Source: a virus. From it: a DNA stretch of 46,352 nt. Position 1 is the first letter of the stretch, and the number at the start of each line of letters is the position of its first letter. The stretch spans positions 1-46,352 of IMG/VR virus record IMGVR_UViG_3300044858_005214. One strand, 5' to 3'. The position numbers were made by a program, and so were the translations under genes. Below, piece by piece: positions 15,536-23,088 of this stretch. Under the pieces are notes generated by a model. The model searched no databases, was not told the origin of the DNA, and saw nothing but the letters and a program-made list of their open reading frames with translations.

Positions 15536-16561
15536 ATGCAAAAATTCGACTTTAAGGACATTACACTAGTTCCTGAAACAATTTCCACAATATCATCAAG
15601 AAGTGAAATTAATATTTTCACACCAGAGGGGTCTCTCCCAATCATAGTTAGTCCAATGGACACTGTAGTTAACAAAGAAAATTACGAAATATTCCTAGAT
15701 GAAAACCTTGAGGTATGTTTACCTAGAGGTGAAAGGCCATACTACGACAATACATTTTGGTCAATTTCTTTATCAGACTTTGAATTAATGATACATAAAC
15801 ATAAAACTTATGGTACTATGGTTCATCAAAAAAGGATATTGGTTGATATTGCAAATGGTCATATGTCAAAACTATATGACTTGTGTAAGTATTTCACTGA
15901 AAATATGAAAAGTACAAACCAATTAATGATTGGAAATATTGCAAATCCTAATACATACGAGTTATTTGCCGAACTTGGTGTCGATTATATTAGAGTTGGT
16001 ATTGGTGGTGGTTCAGGATGTTTAACTTCAGCAAATACTGGTGTGCATTATCCAATGGCTTCTTTAATATCAGAGTGTTATAACATCAAAAAGAAAAGAG
16101 GTTATACAACAAATATTGTTGCTGATGGTGGATTTAGAAACTATGATGATATTATCAAAGCATTAGCCCTTGGTGCCGATTATGTGATGTTAGGTGGAGT
16201 ATTAAACAAAACATTGGAATCTTGTTCTCCTGTTTATTTAGGTAAACTCATTCCATTAAATGAAAATACCTCCAAATATGTTTGGAATAATTTCAAATTC
16301 CTTAGAAAGTTTATGTATAAGAAATTTAGAGGAATGAGTACAAAAGAAGTACAAAGAAAGTGGGGTAAAAATAAGTTGATTACATCTGAGGGTATTACGA
16401 AATACAATAAGGTAGAATATACATTAGATAAATGGATTGAAAATCTTGTAGACTATCTAAAATCAGCAATGTCTTATACTAATTCAAAAACACTTGAGGA
16501 GCTCAAAGAAACCGAATATGTGTTTATAACAGAAAATGCTTTGAAAAGATTTAATAAGTAA
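15536..16561 (+). CDS. IMP dehydrogenase / GMP reductase family enzyme, 341 aa
   Basis: The TIM-barrel features are present: FKDITLVP at the start, a VSPMDTVV loop near 38-45, VDIANGH near 103, the catalytic-loop Cys162 in GIGGGSGCLTSANTG, and ADGGFRNYDDIIKALALGADYVMLGG. The CBS domains of IMPDH are absent and the length fits GMP reductase (about 345 aa). It would interconvert IMP, XMP or GMP and tune the guanine pool during phage replication. Which reaction is used cannot be decided by eye. It is a single plus-strand gene. Confidence 0.85.
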   Translation: MQKFDFKDITLVPETISTISSRSEINIFTPEGSLPIIVSPMDTVVNKENYEIFLDENLEVCLPRGERPYYDNTFWSISLSDFELMIHKHKTYGTMVHQKRILVDIANGHMSKLYDLCKYFTENMKSTNQLMIGNIANPNTYELFAELGVDYIRVGIGGGSGCLTSANTGVHYPMASLISECYNIKKKRGYTTNIVADGGFRNYDDIIKALALGADYVMLGGVLNKTLESCSPVYLGKLIPLNENTSKYVWNNFKFLRKFMYKKFRGMSTKEVQRKWGKNKLITSEGITKYNKVEYTLDKWIENLVDYLKSAMSYTNSKTLEELKETEYVFITENALKRFNK

Positions 16562-16563
16562 TA

Positions 16564-16833
16564 TCAAACAAAGGTAATCAGGACTTTTAATTCTTGATTA
16601 CCTTTTATTACTCTATGATATACACCTTCAGGTATATAATACTTTTCACCAATAACTAATTTTTTAGGGAATTCGTTGTCCATTTGTAAAAACCAATCAT
16701 CCCCATCCAATATTTCAACTAATCTATTTTCCCTATCACGATGCCATTTTAATTCCTCATCGTCAACATCAGGTGAAAATGTTCTTAATCGTTTATTACC
16801 AATTATTTCTTGTTCGAAAGGTAGTTTTTCCAT
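16564..16833 (-). CDS. Small cupin-like protein, 89 aa
   Basis: A short beta-barrel pattern is seen: KWHRDRENRLVEIL, GDDWFLQ, LVIGEKYYIPEGVYHRV, with His residues where cupins bind metal. I take the ATG that overlaps the upstream stop (TAATG) rather than one two codons earlier inside that gene. It could be a small sugar- or metal-binding cupin; the substrate is unknown. It is coupled to the 16833-17459 gene. Confidence 0.6.
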   Translation of the reverse strand: MEKLPFEQEIIGNKRLRTFSPDVDDEELKWHRDRENRLVEILDGDDWFLQMDNEFPKKLVIGEKYYIPEGVYHRVIKGNQELKVLITFV

Positions 16834-17459
16834 TACCAACTAGCACTTGACTTTAAACCCAATTTTTTTGCGTGTCGACCAACATTACAACTCCAATAAC
16901 CAGCAGTTGTTCTATCTTTCTTTTGGTCACACTTATGTCTTGCTCTAAATGATTTTGCTGCTTTTGGATTTCTATTTCTCACCTTTAGGTTGGGGTCACC
17001 AAATGTTACTTTCTTGATTGTTCCTTTTGGTGTTTTAACATATACCGCAAACTTTTTAGGTCCTCCTGGTGTTCTAAATGGTGAATTAAGTTTAACATTT
17101 TTTCCGTGATGTTTTGCTTCAAACAATAATTCTTCAACTTCCTCTTCATACATTGGAGCATCTAACCATACCTCATCCCCATTTTCTAATAAAACTTTTT
17201 TACCTAAATCTGACTCAACCAACCAAGTGTCCTCTTCATTCAATTCTATTTTACCATCATAATATAAGTTTCTTACCTCATTAATTAACTTAAAATATTT
17301 CTCAGAGTATATTCTAAAAATATTTTCATTCAATGGAATCTTATTTTCCAAATGATATTTTAAATCCTCAGAAATCATACAATGTTCAGTCAATTTCATT
17401 ACCGGATTTAGTGATTCTCTTAGAACTTTCTTTATTAAGTTATCTAACTTGGTACTCAT
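16833..17459 (-). CDS. Phage protein with conserved C-terminal RARHxC domain and tag-like start, 208 aa
   Basis: Residues 135-208 match a domain I recognise from many phages: KKFAVYVKTPKGTIKKVTFG, then KSFRARHKCDQKKDRTTAGYWSC. It has Cys and His spaced as in a small metal knuckle, and in my recollection is often annotated DUF5872. The N-terminus has LIKKVLRES, KLTEH and MISED, that is, three (I/L)-x-E-like sites in the first 32 residues, so it may be a tag variant. A GATATTTATT box precedes it. Confidence 0.6.
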   Translation of the reverse strand: MSTKLDNLIKKVLRESLNPVMKLTEHCMISEDLKYHLENKIPLNENIFRIYSEKYFKLINEVRNLYYDGKIELNEEDTWLVESDLGKKVLLENGDEVWLDAPMYEEEVEELLFEAKHHGKNVKLNSPFRTPGGPKKFAVYVKTPKGTIKKVTFGDPNLKVRNRNPKAAKSFRARHKCDQKKDRTTAGYWSCNVGRHAKKLGLKSSASW

Positions 17460-17474
17460 ATATTTTGTTTTTAA

Positions 17475-17482
17475 AATAAATA
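17475..17482 (-). promoter_or_regulatory. TATTTATT box before the 16833-17459 gene
   Basis: The minus strand reads GGATATTTATTTT, 15 bases before the ATG at 17459. Confidence 0.4.
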
Positions 17483-17523
17483 TCCTTATATTAGTAATGA
17501 TATTTTATAATCACAATTAATAA

Positions 17524-17754
17524 ATGACTATGTTACTAATTTTATTTTTAATCGTTCATACCTTTATAAGAATATACATTTTTGCTAAAGTATTTTATCT
17601 AATGTGTATGACTTATTATTATCCCGAAACATATCCTATTTCATTATTAACTTGGTGGATTTATTTTTTAATTTTTGATATATGGATTGACCATTTATTG
17701 AATAACAAAAAAATAGAAAAAGTAATAGAAAAAAAAGATGAGTCCATCGATTGA
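17524..17754 (+). CDS. Small membrane protein, 76 aa
   Basis: Hydrophobic segments lie at about residues 3-30 and 38-58, followed by a charged tail (NNKKIEKVIEKKDESID). It looks like a two-span inner-membrane protein with a cytoplasmic C-terminus. No family is recognised. It is followed closely by the 17805 gene. Confidence 0.6.
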   Translation: MTMLLILFLIVHTFIRIYIFAKVFYLMCMTYYYPETYPISLLTWWIYFLIFDIWIDHLLNNKKIEKVIEKKDESID

Positions 17755-17783
17755 GGGATTTTTTTATTTTGTTAATCTTGTTA

Positions 17784-17791
17784 TATTTATA
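17784..17791 (+). promoter_or_regulatory. TATTTATA box before the 17805 gene
   Basis: The plus strand reads TTATATTTATAAAG, 13 bases before the ATG. Confidence 0.45.
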
Positions 17792-17804
17792 AAGAAAAAA
17801 GTTT

Positions 17805-18332
17805 ATGAAAGGTTACAATATAAAAGAATCTAATATACGTAAAGTTATCCGACAAAAATTAATGGAACAAATGGAAACGTCTGAACCAAAGGAAGAAAAA
17901 AAAGTTAGATGTGTTCCTGAAAATATTATGCCATTGGAGGAAATTGTAGGAAATGCTGGAGAGTATGTAACATACGCACCTGGTGTTACAAAAAGAAAAA
18001 TGGGAGTTAATTCTATGGTAGATACTTTAGGTATTTTGAATAATTTAAGATTATTCAAAGACATCAAAGATGGTGGTTCTCACTTAGCTTACGATATGAT
18101 GCACCATTTAAATAAGTTCAGAAACAAAAATTATTACGATGAAACAACAGGTGGTTGTAATAAAGCTATGGACAAAATTATTGAATTATACAAAGAAAAC
18201 GAACACGGAACTGAACTTGTTAAAGATATTGAGAGAGTTTTAAATCTTCAAACTAAAGATGATGAATTAACTCCATCACCAAGAGCGAAAGAATACCTGA
18301 AAAGAGCTTTGGCTTTAGTTAAAGGTGAATAA
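17805..18332 (+). CDS. Tagged hypothetical protein, 175 aa
   Basis: The N-terminus NIKESNIRKVIRQKLMEQ is a clear tag variant, with an (I)-x-E site, a basic amphipathic helix and a closing LMEQ. The body is soluble and helical and contains a conserved-looking HHLNKFRNKNYYDE segment near residue 100. It resembles other small phage proteins behind this tag, without a known fold. A terminator follows at 18384. Confidence 0.6.
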   Translation: MKGYNIKESNIRKVIRQKLMEQMETSEPKEEKKVRCVPENIMPLEEIVGNAGEYVTYAPGVTKRKMGVNSMVDTLGILNNLRLFKDIKDGGSHLAYDMMHHLNKFRNKNYYDETTGGCNKAMDKIIELYKENEHGTELVKDIERVLNLQTKDDELTPSPRAKEYLKRALALVKGE

Positions 18333-18383
18333 TCTAACCTCTTAGGAGGACTATTAGGACCGTTTGCTGTTACGGCAACAAAA

Positions 18384-18414
18384 AAAGAGGACATCGCTAC
18401 GTCCTCTTTTTCTT
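18384..18414 (+). terminator. Intrinsic terminator after the 17805 gene
   Basis: AAAGAGGAC/GTCCTCTTT forms a 9-bp stem with an 8-base loop, followed by a T-rich run. Upstream, CCGT/ACGG and other short complementarities at about 18340-18380 suggest a folded 3' tail. Confidence 0.75.
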
Positions 18415-18422
18415 TTATATCC

Positions 18423-18430
18423 TATTTATT
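18423..18430 (+). promoter_or_regulatory. TATTTATT box before the 18444 gene
   Basis: The plus strand reads CCTATTTATTAAG, 13 bases before the ATG. Confidence 0.4.
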
Positions 18431-18443
18431 AAGAAAATTTACT

Positions 18444-18740
18444 ATGAAAAACAAACTATTTTTCGGATGGGAAAATATTAAATGGTTAATTAGAGAAGTT
18501 ACTAATATGTATTCATCTAAAGAATCATTTTTTTCCAAAAAAAGGATTGAGTCCGGAATCGCTTTCATCATTGCACAATGGGGAATGATTTTCTTTTTAT
18601 TAGAAAAACATTCAGTTCTAACAATGACTGATTTGATTATGTGGGCAGGTGTTGAGTTTGCAATCTCAGGTTATATTATTCACCAAATCCAAAAAGAAAA
18701 GAAAACTGAAGAACAAAAAGAAGAAACCCCCAACGAATAG
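18444..18740 (+). CDS. Holin-like membrane protein, 98 aa
   Basis: Two hydrophobic segments (about residues 35-50 and 58-76) follow a charged amphipathic start and precede a Lys/Glu-rich tail (QKEKKTEEQKEE). This two-span, charged-tail layout and size fit phage holins, but no holin family is recognised by sequence. A terminator overlaps its stop codon. Confidence 0.55.
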   Translation: MKNKLFFGWENIKWLIREVTNMYSSKESFFSKKRIESGIAFIIAQWGMIFFLLEKHSVLTMTDLIMWAGVEFAISGYIIHQIQKEKKTEEQKEETPNE

Positions 18741-18755
18741 TCAGGGGTTTTTTGT
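18724..18755 (+). terminator. Terminator between the holin-like gene and dnaK
   Basis: AAACCCC/GGGGTTT forms a 7-bp stem overlapping the TAG stop, followed by six Ts. It separates two convergent genes. Confidence 0.7.
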
Positions 18756-18756
18756 T

Positions 18757-20622
18757 TTACTTTACTTCTTCAAACTCTACATCTGAACCTGTAAAACCAT
18801 CAGTGTTTTCAGTTTGTTCACTCACATTACTATAAAGTTCTTGGGTAATTTTTTGCATAATTGAATTAACATTATCTAACGCAGGGTCAATTTTTTCAAT
18901 TTCACCAGTGTTTTTAGCCTCTTTTAATTCCTCCAAACCTTTTTTAACTTCTTCTTTGTGTTCATCAGAGATTTTTTCATCCAAATCCTTCAAAGTTTTC
19001 TCAATATTAAAGATTGTACTATCAGCCTCATTGATTTTTTCAGCTTTTTCTTTAGCTAATTTATCACTTTCAGCATTTTCCTCAGCTTCTCTCTTCATTC
19101 TGTCGATTTCTTCTTGTGAAAGTCCAGATGATGACTCAATTCTAATCGTTTGTTGTTTGTTTGTTCCCTTGTCTAAGGCCGAAACATTGATAATACCATT
19201 TGCATCGATGTCAAAAGTAACTTCGATTTGAGGAATACCTCTCATTGATGGTGGAATACCATCTAAATGGAATCTACCAATAGTTCTGTTGTCTTTTGCC
19301 ATTGGTCTTTCACCTTGTATTACGTGAATTTCAACAGAAGGTTGATTATCTACCGCAGTTGAGAAGATTTGTGACTTTTTGGTTGGAATTGTTGTATTTG
19401 CTTCGATTAATCTTGTCATTACACCACCCATTGTCTCAATTCCTAATGAAAGTGGGGTAACATCCAATAAAAGAACATCTTTTACATCACCAGCTAATAC
19501 ACCACCTTGAATCGCAGCACCCAAAGCAACAACTTCGTCAGGATTTACACCTTTTGACGCTTCTTTTCCGAAAAACTTCTTAACTGCTTCTTGAATTGCA
19601 GGGATTCTAGTAGAACCACCAACCAAAATAACCTCATCAATGTCATTAATTGTCAATCCAGCGTTTTTAAGAGCTGATTTACAAGGTGCAATCGTTCTTT
19701 CAACCAATTTATCAATAATTTGTTCAAACTTTGCTCTTGTAAGTGTTTTTACAAGGTGTTTTGGTTGATTATCAATTACCATAAAGTAAGGTAAGTTAAT
19801 TTCAGTACTTTGAGATGAAGATAATTCAATTTTTGCCTTCTCAGCTGCCTCTCTTAACCTTTGGATTGCCATAGAATCATCATTCCAAGCACCATTGTTC
19901 TCATTTTTGAACTCGTTTTTTAACCAATCAGAAATAGCATTGTCAAAGTCATCACCACCTAAGTGTGTATCACCATCGGTTGATAATACTTCAAATACAC
20001 CACCACCTAATTCTAGTACAGATACATCGTGTGTACCCCCACCACAGTCAAAAACAACGATTTTAGAGTCCTTGTTTTTCTTATCAAGACCATAAGCAAG
20101 AGCAGCTGCAGTTGGTTCATTGATAATTCTCTTAACTTTCAGACCCGCAATCTCACCAGCTTCTTTTGTTGCTTGTCTTTGAGCATCATTGAAGTAAGCA
20201 GGAACTGTGATAACGGCTTCAGTTACTTCTTGACCCAAATAATCTTCAGCAGTTTGTTTCATTTTCTGTAACACCATTGCTGAGATTTCTTGAGGTGAGA
20301 ATTGTTTATCATCAATCTCTACTCTTGGGGTGTTGTTTTTCCCTTTTACGACCTTATAAGGAACTCTCTTAACCTCTGACTTGGTTTCGTCATAATTTGA
20401 GCCCATAAAGCGTTTGATTGAATAAATTGTTTTGTCAGGATTGGTTACAGCTTGTCTTTTTGCTGGGTCTCCAATCTTTCTTTCACCATTGTCAACAAAT
20501 CCAATGATTGAAGGGGTTGTTCTTTTACCTTCATTGTTTGTTATTACAATTGGTTCTCCATTTTCCATTACGGCTACACACGAGTTTGTAGTCCCTAAAT
20601 CGATTCCAATAATTTTACTCAT
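18757..20622 (-). CDS. dnaK: Hsp70 chaperone DnaK, 621 aa
   Basis: All family marks are present: [14 protein letters not shown] at the start (ATP phosphate loop), [31 protein letters not shown], the substrate domain with [12 protein letters not shown] and [19 protein letters not shown], and a C-terminal EFEEVK lid tail. I start at ATG 20622, giving [10 protein letters not shown]; an upstream in-frame ATG would add 22 non-family residues. It is full length. DnaK is rare in phages, and the Bacteroidetes-style tail suggests capture from the host. It could assist head or tail folding or replication. Confidence 0.97.
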   Translation of the reverse strand: MSKIIGIDLGTTNSCVAVMENGEPIVITNNEGKRTTPSIIGFVDNGERKIGDPAKRQAVTNPDKTIYSIKRFMGSNYDETKSEVKRVPYKVVKGKNNTPRVEIDDKQFSPQEISAMVLQKMKQTAEDYLGQEVTEAVITVPAYFNDAQRQATKEAGEIAGLKVKRIINEPTAAALAYGLDKKNKDSKIVVFDCGGGTHDVSVLELGGGVFEVLSTDGDTHLGGDDFDNAISDWLKNEFKNENNGAWNDDSMAIQRLREAAEKAKIELSSSQSTEINLPYFMVIDNQPKHLVKTLTRAKFEQIIDKLVERTIAPCKSALKNAGLTINDIDEVILVGGSTRIPAIQEAVKKFFGKEASKGVNPDEVVALGAAIQGGVLAGDVKDVLLLDVTPLSLGIETMGGVMTRLIEANTTIPTKKSQIFSTAVDNQPSVEIHVIQGERPMAKDNRTIGRFHLDGIPPSMRGIPQIEVTFDIDANGIINVSALDKGTNKQQTIRIESSSGLSQEEIDRMKREAEENAESDKLAKEKAEKINEADSTIFNIEKTLKDLDEKISDEHKEEVKKGLEELKEAKNTGEIEKIDPALDNVNSIMQKITQELYSNVSEQTENTDGFTGSDVEFEEVK

Positions 20623-20721
20623 ATTTTGTTCGTTTTTGTTTGAATTATATTGTTTATTTTTTATGTAGTCAATTCTACTCACAAACATTTGTTATAAAAA
20701 ATTAATCCAAACCTTTTTAAC

Positions 20722-20749
20722 CTGACAAATTGTCAGTTTTAATGACAAA
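20722..20749 (-). promoter_or_regulatory. Palindromic operator upstream of dnaK
   Basis: CTGACAA-A-TTGTCAG is a perfect 7-bp inverted repeat (20722-20736), and a half-site TGACAAA follows at 20743-20749. It lies 100 bases upstream of the dnaK ATG. It may be a heat-shock or repressor operator brought in with the gene. Confidence 0.5.
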
Positions 20750-20827
20750 ACATAATTTTTTTTATTATTTTTATAAAAAAATTGATTTTTCTAAAATCTT
20801 ATCGTATTTATTCCTAAAAGAAAAAAA

Positions 20828-20863
20828 ATGGACATCAATCTAAACAACATATACAATTTTTAA
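20828..20863 (+). CDS. Putative Asn-rich leader peptide, 11 aa
   Basis: The frame MDINLNNIYNF has four Asn codons and one Asp in eleven. It sits directly before an intrinsic terminator and a gene for an asparaginyl-tRNA-synthetase-like enzyme. This is the layout of ribosome-mediated attenuation, with stalling at Asn codons when charged Asn-tRNA is low. No alternative antiterminator stem is obvious by eye, so the call is tentative. Confidence 0.35.
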   Translation: MDINLNNIYNF

Positions 20864-20870
20864 TTCATAA

Positions 20871-20898
20871 CCCCCTTATTATTAGGGGGCTTTTTTTT
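20871..20898 (+). terminator. Terminator between leader peptide and synthetase-like gene
   Basis: CCCCCT/AGGGGG forms a 6-bp GC-rich stem with a 7-base loop, followed by C and eight Ts. It lies upstream of, not after, a protein gene, consistent with an attenuator. Confidence 0.7.
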
Positions 20899-20928
20899 AT
20901 AAACCAATAAACAAAATTAATAACAAAA

Positions 20929-21762
20929 ATGAAAAACACACAAATCTACAACGAGTTAGTACAAAAGATGAGAAACTTTTTCCAAGCCAAAGGTTTCTTG
21001 GAGGTTCCAACACAATCTAGACTTTCAATCCTTGCCGCTTGTGAAAATCCACATAGCATCACAAAATTTGAATATTCAGGTGAAATTTGGCCTTTACCAC
21101 AAACAGGTCAAATGTGGTTGGAATATGAATTACTTCTAAATCCTGAATTTCCTGGTGTATATTGTATCTCCACATCATACAGACAAGAAGCAAACCCAAT
21201 CCCTGGTCGTCACGACTTAATCTTCCCTATGTTCGAAGTTGAAACAAAAGGAACTAAAGAAGATATGGTTAAACTTCAAGCGGAAATGTTAGAATATTTG
21301 GGATTTGATATTCCAATAGTTGTAGATTATAATGAACTTTGTGAAAAATACGGAACTGAAATCCTTGAAGCTGAACACGAAACAAAAATGTGGAATGAAA
21401 TCGGTGATTCTATCTCACTTCAAAACTTCCCATTGAGAACAAATCCTTTTTGGAATATGCAAAAGGGTGAAGGTGACAAATTCCAAAAGGTTGATGTTAT
21501 CCTTTTCGGTCAAGAAACAATCGGTTCTGCTGAAAGAAGTTGTGATAAAGAAAGTATGAAAGAAATGTTCTACACAATCGAAGGTGGGAACTACTCAGCA
21601 AAACTTTTTGAATTATTTGGTAAGGAAAGAGTAGAAAAAGAATTGGAACATTTCTTATCTTTGGATTTCTTCCCAAGATTTGGATGGGGTTGTGGCCTTA
21701 CAAGATTGGCAAGAGCTTATGAATTGAATCTTACAAAAAAACTTACTGAAGCAATCATTTAA
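20929..21762 (+). CDS. Class II synthetase-like enzyme (AsnRS/AspRS core; possible asparagine synthetase), 277 aa
   Basis: The protein is only the catalytic core of a class IIb synthetase. It has motif 2 (SYRQEANPIPGRHDLIFPMFEVE, about residues 83-105) and motif 3 (FGWGCGLTRLARAYEL, about 254-269), and lacks the N-terminal anticodon-binding barrel. That is the layout of the archaeal-type asparagine synthetase, an AsnRS paralogue that makes Asn from Asp. AsnRS-like stand-alone ligases are the alternative. The Asn-rich leader upstream fits an asparagine-related role. It is co-transcribed with the 21765 gene. Confidence 0.75.
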   Translation: MKNTQIYNELVQKMRNFFQAKGFLEVPTQSRLSILAACENPHSITKFEYSGEIWPLPQTGQMWLEYELLLNPEFPGVYCISTSYRQEANPIPGRHDLIFPMFEVETKGTKEDMVKLQAEMLEYLGFDIPIVVDYNELCEKYGTEILEAEHETKMWNEIGDSISLQNFPLRTNPFWNMQKGEGDKFQKVDVILFGQETIGSAERSCDKESMKEMFYTIEGGNYSAKLFELFGKERVEKELEHFLSLDFFPRFGWGCGLTRLARAYELNLTKKLTEAII

Positions 21763-21764
21763 TT

Positions 21765-21950
21765 ATGGCGAAAAAACTAAACCCTGAACCTCAAATGACA
21801 CAAGATACCAAATCAGAAGTTGTTATAGACCACGGAGATATCATCCAAATATGGAAATATGACAAAAAATTGGGTAGAAATGCCTATGAAGTGGAAAATG
21901 TTTATAAAGGGGAAGCTAAGTTTAGTAAATTAAAAAAGGGGTCGAAATAG
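21765..21950 (+). CDS. Small hypothetical protein, 61 aa
   Basis: The 61-residue charged protein (VVIDHGDIIQIWKYDKKLGRNAYEVENVYKG) has a beta-strand pattern and a basic end. It starts two bases after the synthetase-like stop and ends inside a terminator, so it belongs to that operon. Function is unknown. Confidence 0.6.
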   Translation: MAKKLNPEPQMTQDTKSEVVIDHGDIIQIWKYDKKLGRNAYEVENVYKGEAKFSKLKKGSK

Positions 21951-21962
21951 ACCCCCTTTTTT
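21932..21962 (+). terminator. Terminator after the synthetase operon
   Basis: GGGGTC/GACCCC forms a 6-bp stem with flanking A and T runs. The stop codon of the 61-aa gene lies in the hairpin. Confidence 0.75.
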
Positions 21963-22640
21963 TTATTCTTTTTCCTCTTTTCCTGAGTATTTAACCCCCA
22001 TTATTGTACCGATTATACTAAATGCGTTAGTTAATAATATACCTAACATATTTGACCAAGTAGAACCAATCATTTGTGTATCTTTGTTTATTACTAAAGC
22101 CAAAATATACATAAATGTGGTTATAATACCGATAGATATAATAACACCTAATGCAATTCTCACGATGTTACCAATTAATTCGGTTTGTTTTTTCTTTTGT
22201 AGAACATCCAAATCATTAACCGCTGCAGTTTTGGCTTCTTCTGCTTGGATTCTTGCTAATTCTGACTTGGCCATCTCTTGTTGAAGTTCCACACTCATTC
22301 TTTGGTTGTCTTGTTGCCAAGCAAGTAACTCTCTATTTTGAACTTCGAAAGTCATTTTTGCCTCCTCAACCTCTTTCAAAGAAACTTGGAGTTCATCCAT
22401 TATTCTTTGATTTTCAGTATTGAGTTCAATTAGTTCTTTGTTCTTTTCCTGAACTTGTTTTGTTATTTCTAACCTTTTTTTTCTTGTTTCTTTATCTTTA
22501 TCCTTACAATTCTCAACATATTTAGCAAAATCAGGGTCATCTGAAGAGTCAATAATCTTCAAAATATTACCTTCTAAACCAATATTTTTCTTTTCGAGTA
22601 ATTCTATTAACTCTTGTTTTGTTTCCTTATTAAATTTCAT
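21963..22640 (-). CDS. Coiled-coil membrane protein of the kinase operon, 225 aa
   Basis: Residues 40-150 form a long coiled coil rich in Glu, Gln and Lys. Two hydrophobic segments follow (about 155-180 and 190-215), ending KYSGKEEKE. It is the third gene of a kinase-receiver-coiled-coil operon and its start overlaps the receiver stop by one base. It may be the output or scaffold partner of the two-component pair; this is inferred from context only. Confidence 0.65.
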   Translation of the reverse strand: MKFNKETKQELIELLEKKNIGLEGNILKIIDSSDDPDFAKYVENCKDKDKETRKKRLEITKQVQEKNKELIELNTENQRIMDELQVSLKEVEEAKMTFEVQNRELLAWQQDNQRMSVELQQEMAKSELARIQAEEAKTAAVNDLDVLQKKKQTELIGNIVRIALGVIISIGIITTFMYILALVINKDTQMIGSTWSNMLGILLTNAFSIIGTIMGVKYSGKEEKE

Positions 22641-23074
22641 TATTTATACACCTTAAATGAGGCAGTTCTTTTTTTATAGCCTTCATAATCTTTTTTGAAT
22701 TCTTCTAATCTAGGTTCGATATCATCAGATTTTATAATCCAAAATTGTGCGCCAGCTTGAACAGCTTTAGCTTGTTCTTCAGGTTCATTAGATGAGGATA
22801 TAATCCCTATAACCACATTATTACCATACTCAAAGTTAATCTTTCTAATCAATTCTATACCATCAAAGGAAGAACCAATTATATTTAAATCAACAAATAC
22901 ACACTCAGGTCTATCTGAATAATCACCACCCAACCATTTTTGAAAAAGTTTAGCGGCTTCATCAGAACTATTCAATGATTTTAGTGATAAACTAATATCT
23001 AATAAAGAACAAGCGTCTTCAAAAACTAAATGGAACAAGTCCTCATCATCTACCAACATTAACGAATCAATCAT
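22640..23074 (-). CDS. Response regulator receiver, 144 aa
   Basis: A single CheY-like receiver carries every active-site residue: acidic pair Asp9/Asp10, phospho-acceptor Asp62 in VFVDLN, the Ser of IISSS near 93-95, and Lys115 in IIKSDD. There is no DNA-binding output domain. It lies 14 bases downstream of the sensor kinase gene and would take its phosphate. An effector role through protein contacts is likely. Confidence 0.9.
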   Translation of the reverse strand: MIDSLMLVDDEDLFHLVFEDACSLLDISLSLKSLNSSDEAAKLFQKWLGGDYSDRPECVFVDLNIIGSSFDGIELIRKINFEYGNNVVIGIISSSNEPEEQAKAVQAGAQFWIIKSDDIEPRLEEFKKDYEGYKKRTASFKVYK

Positions 23075-23088
23075 TTTTTGTTTTTTTT

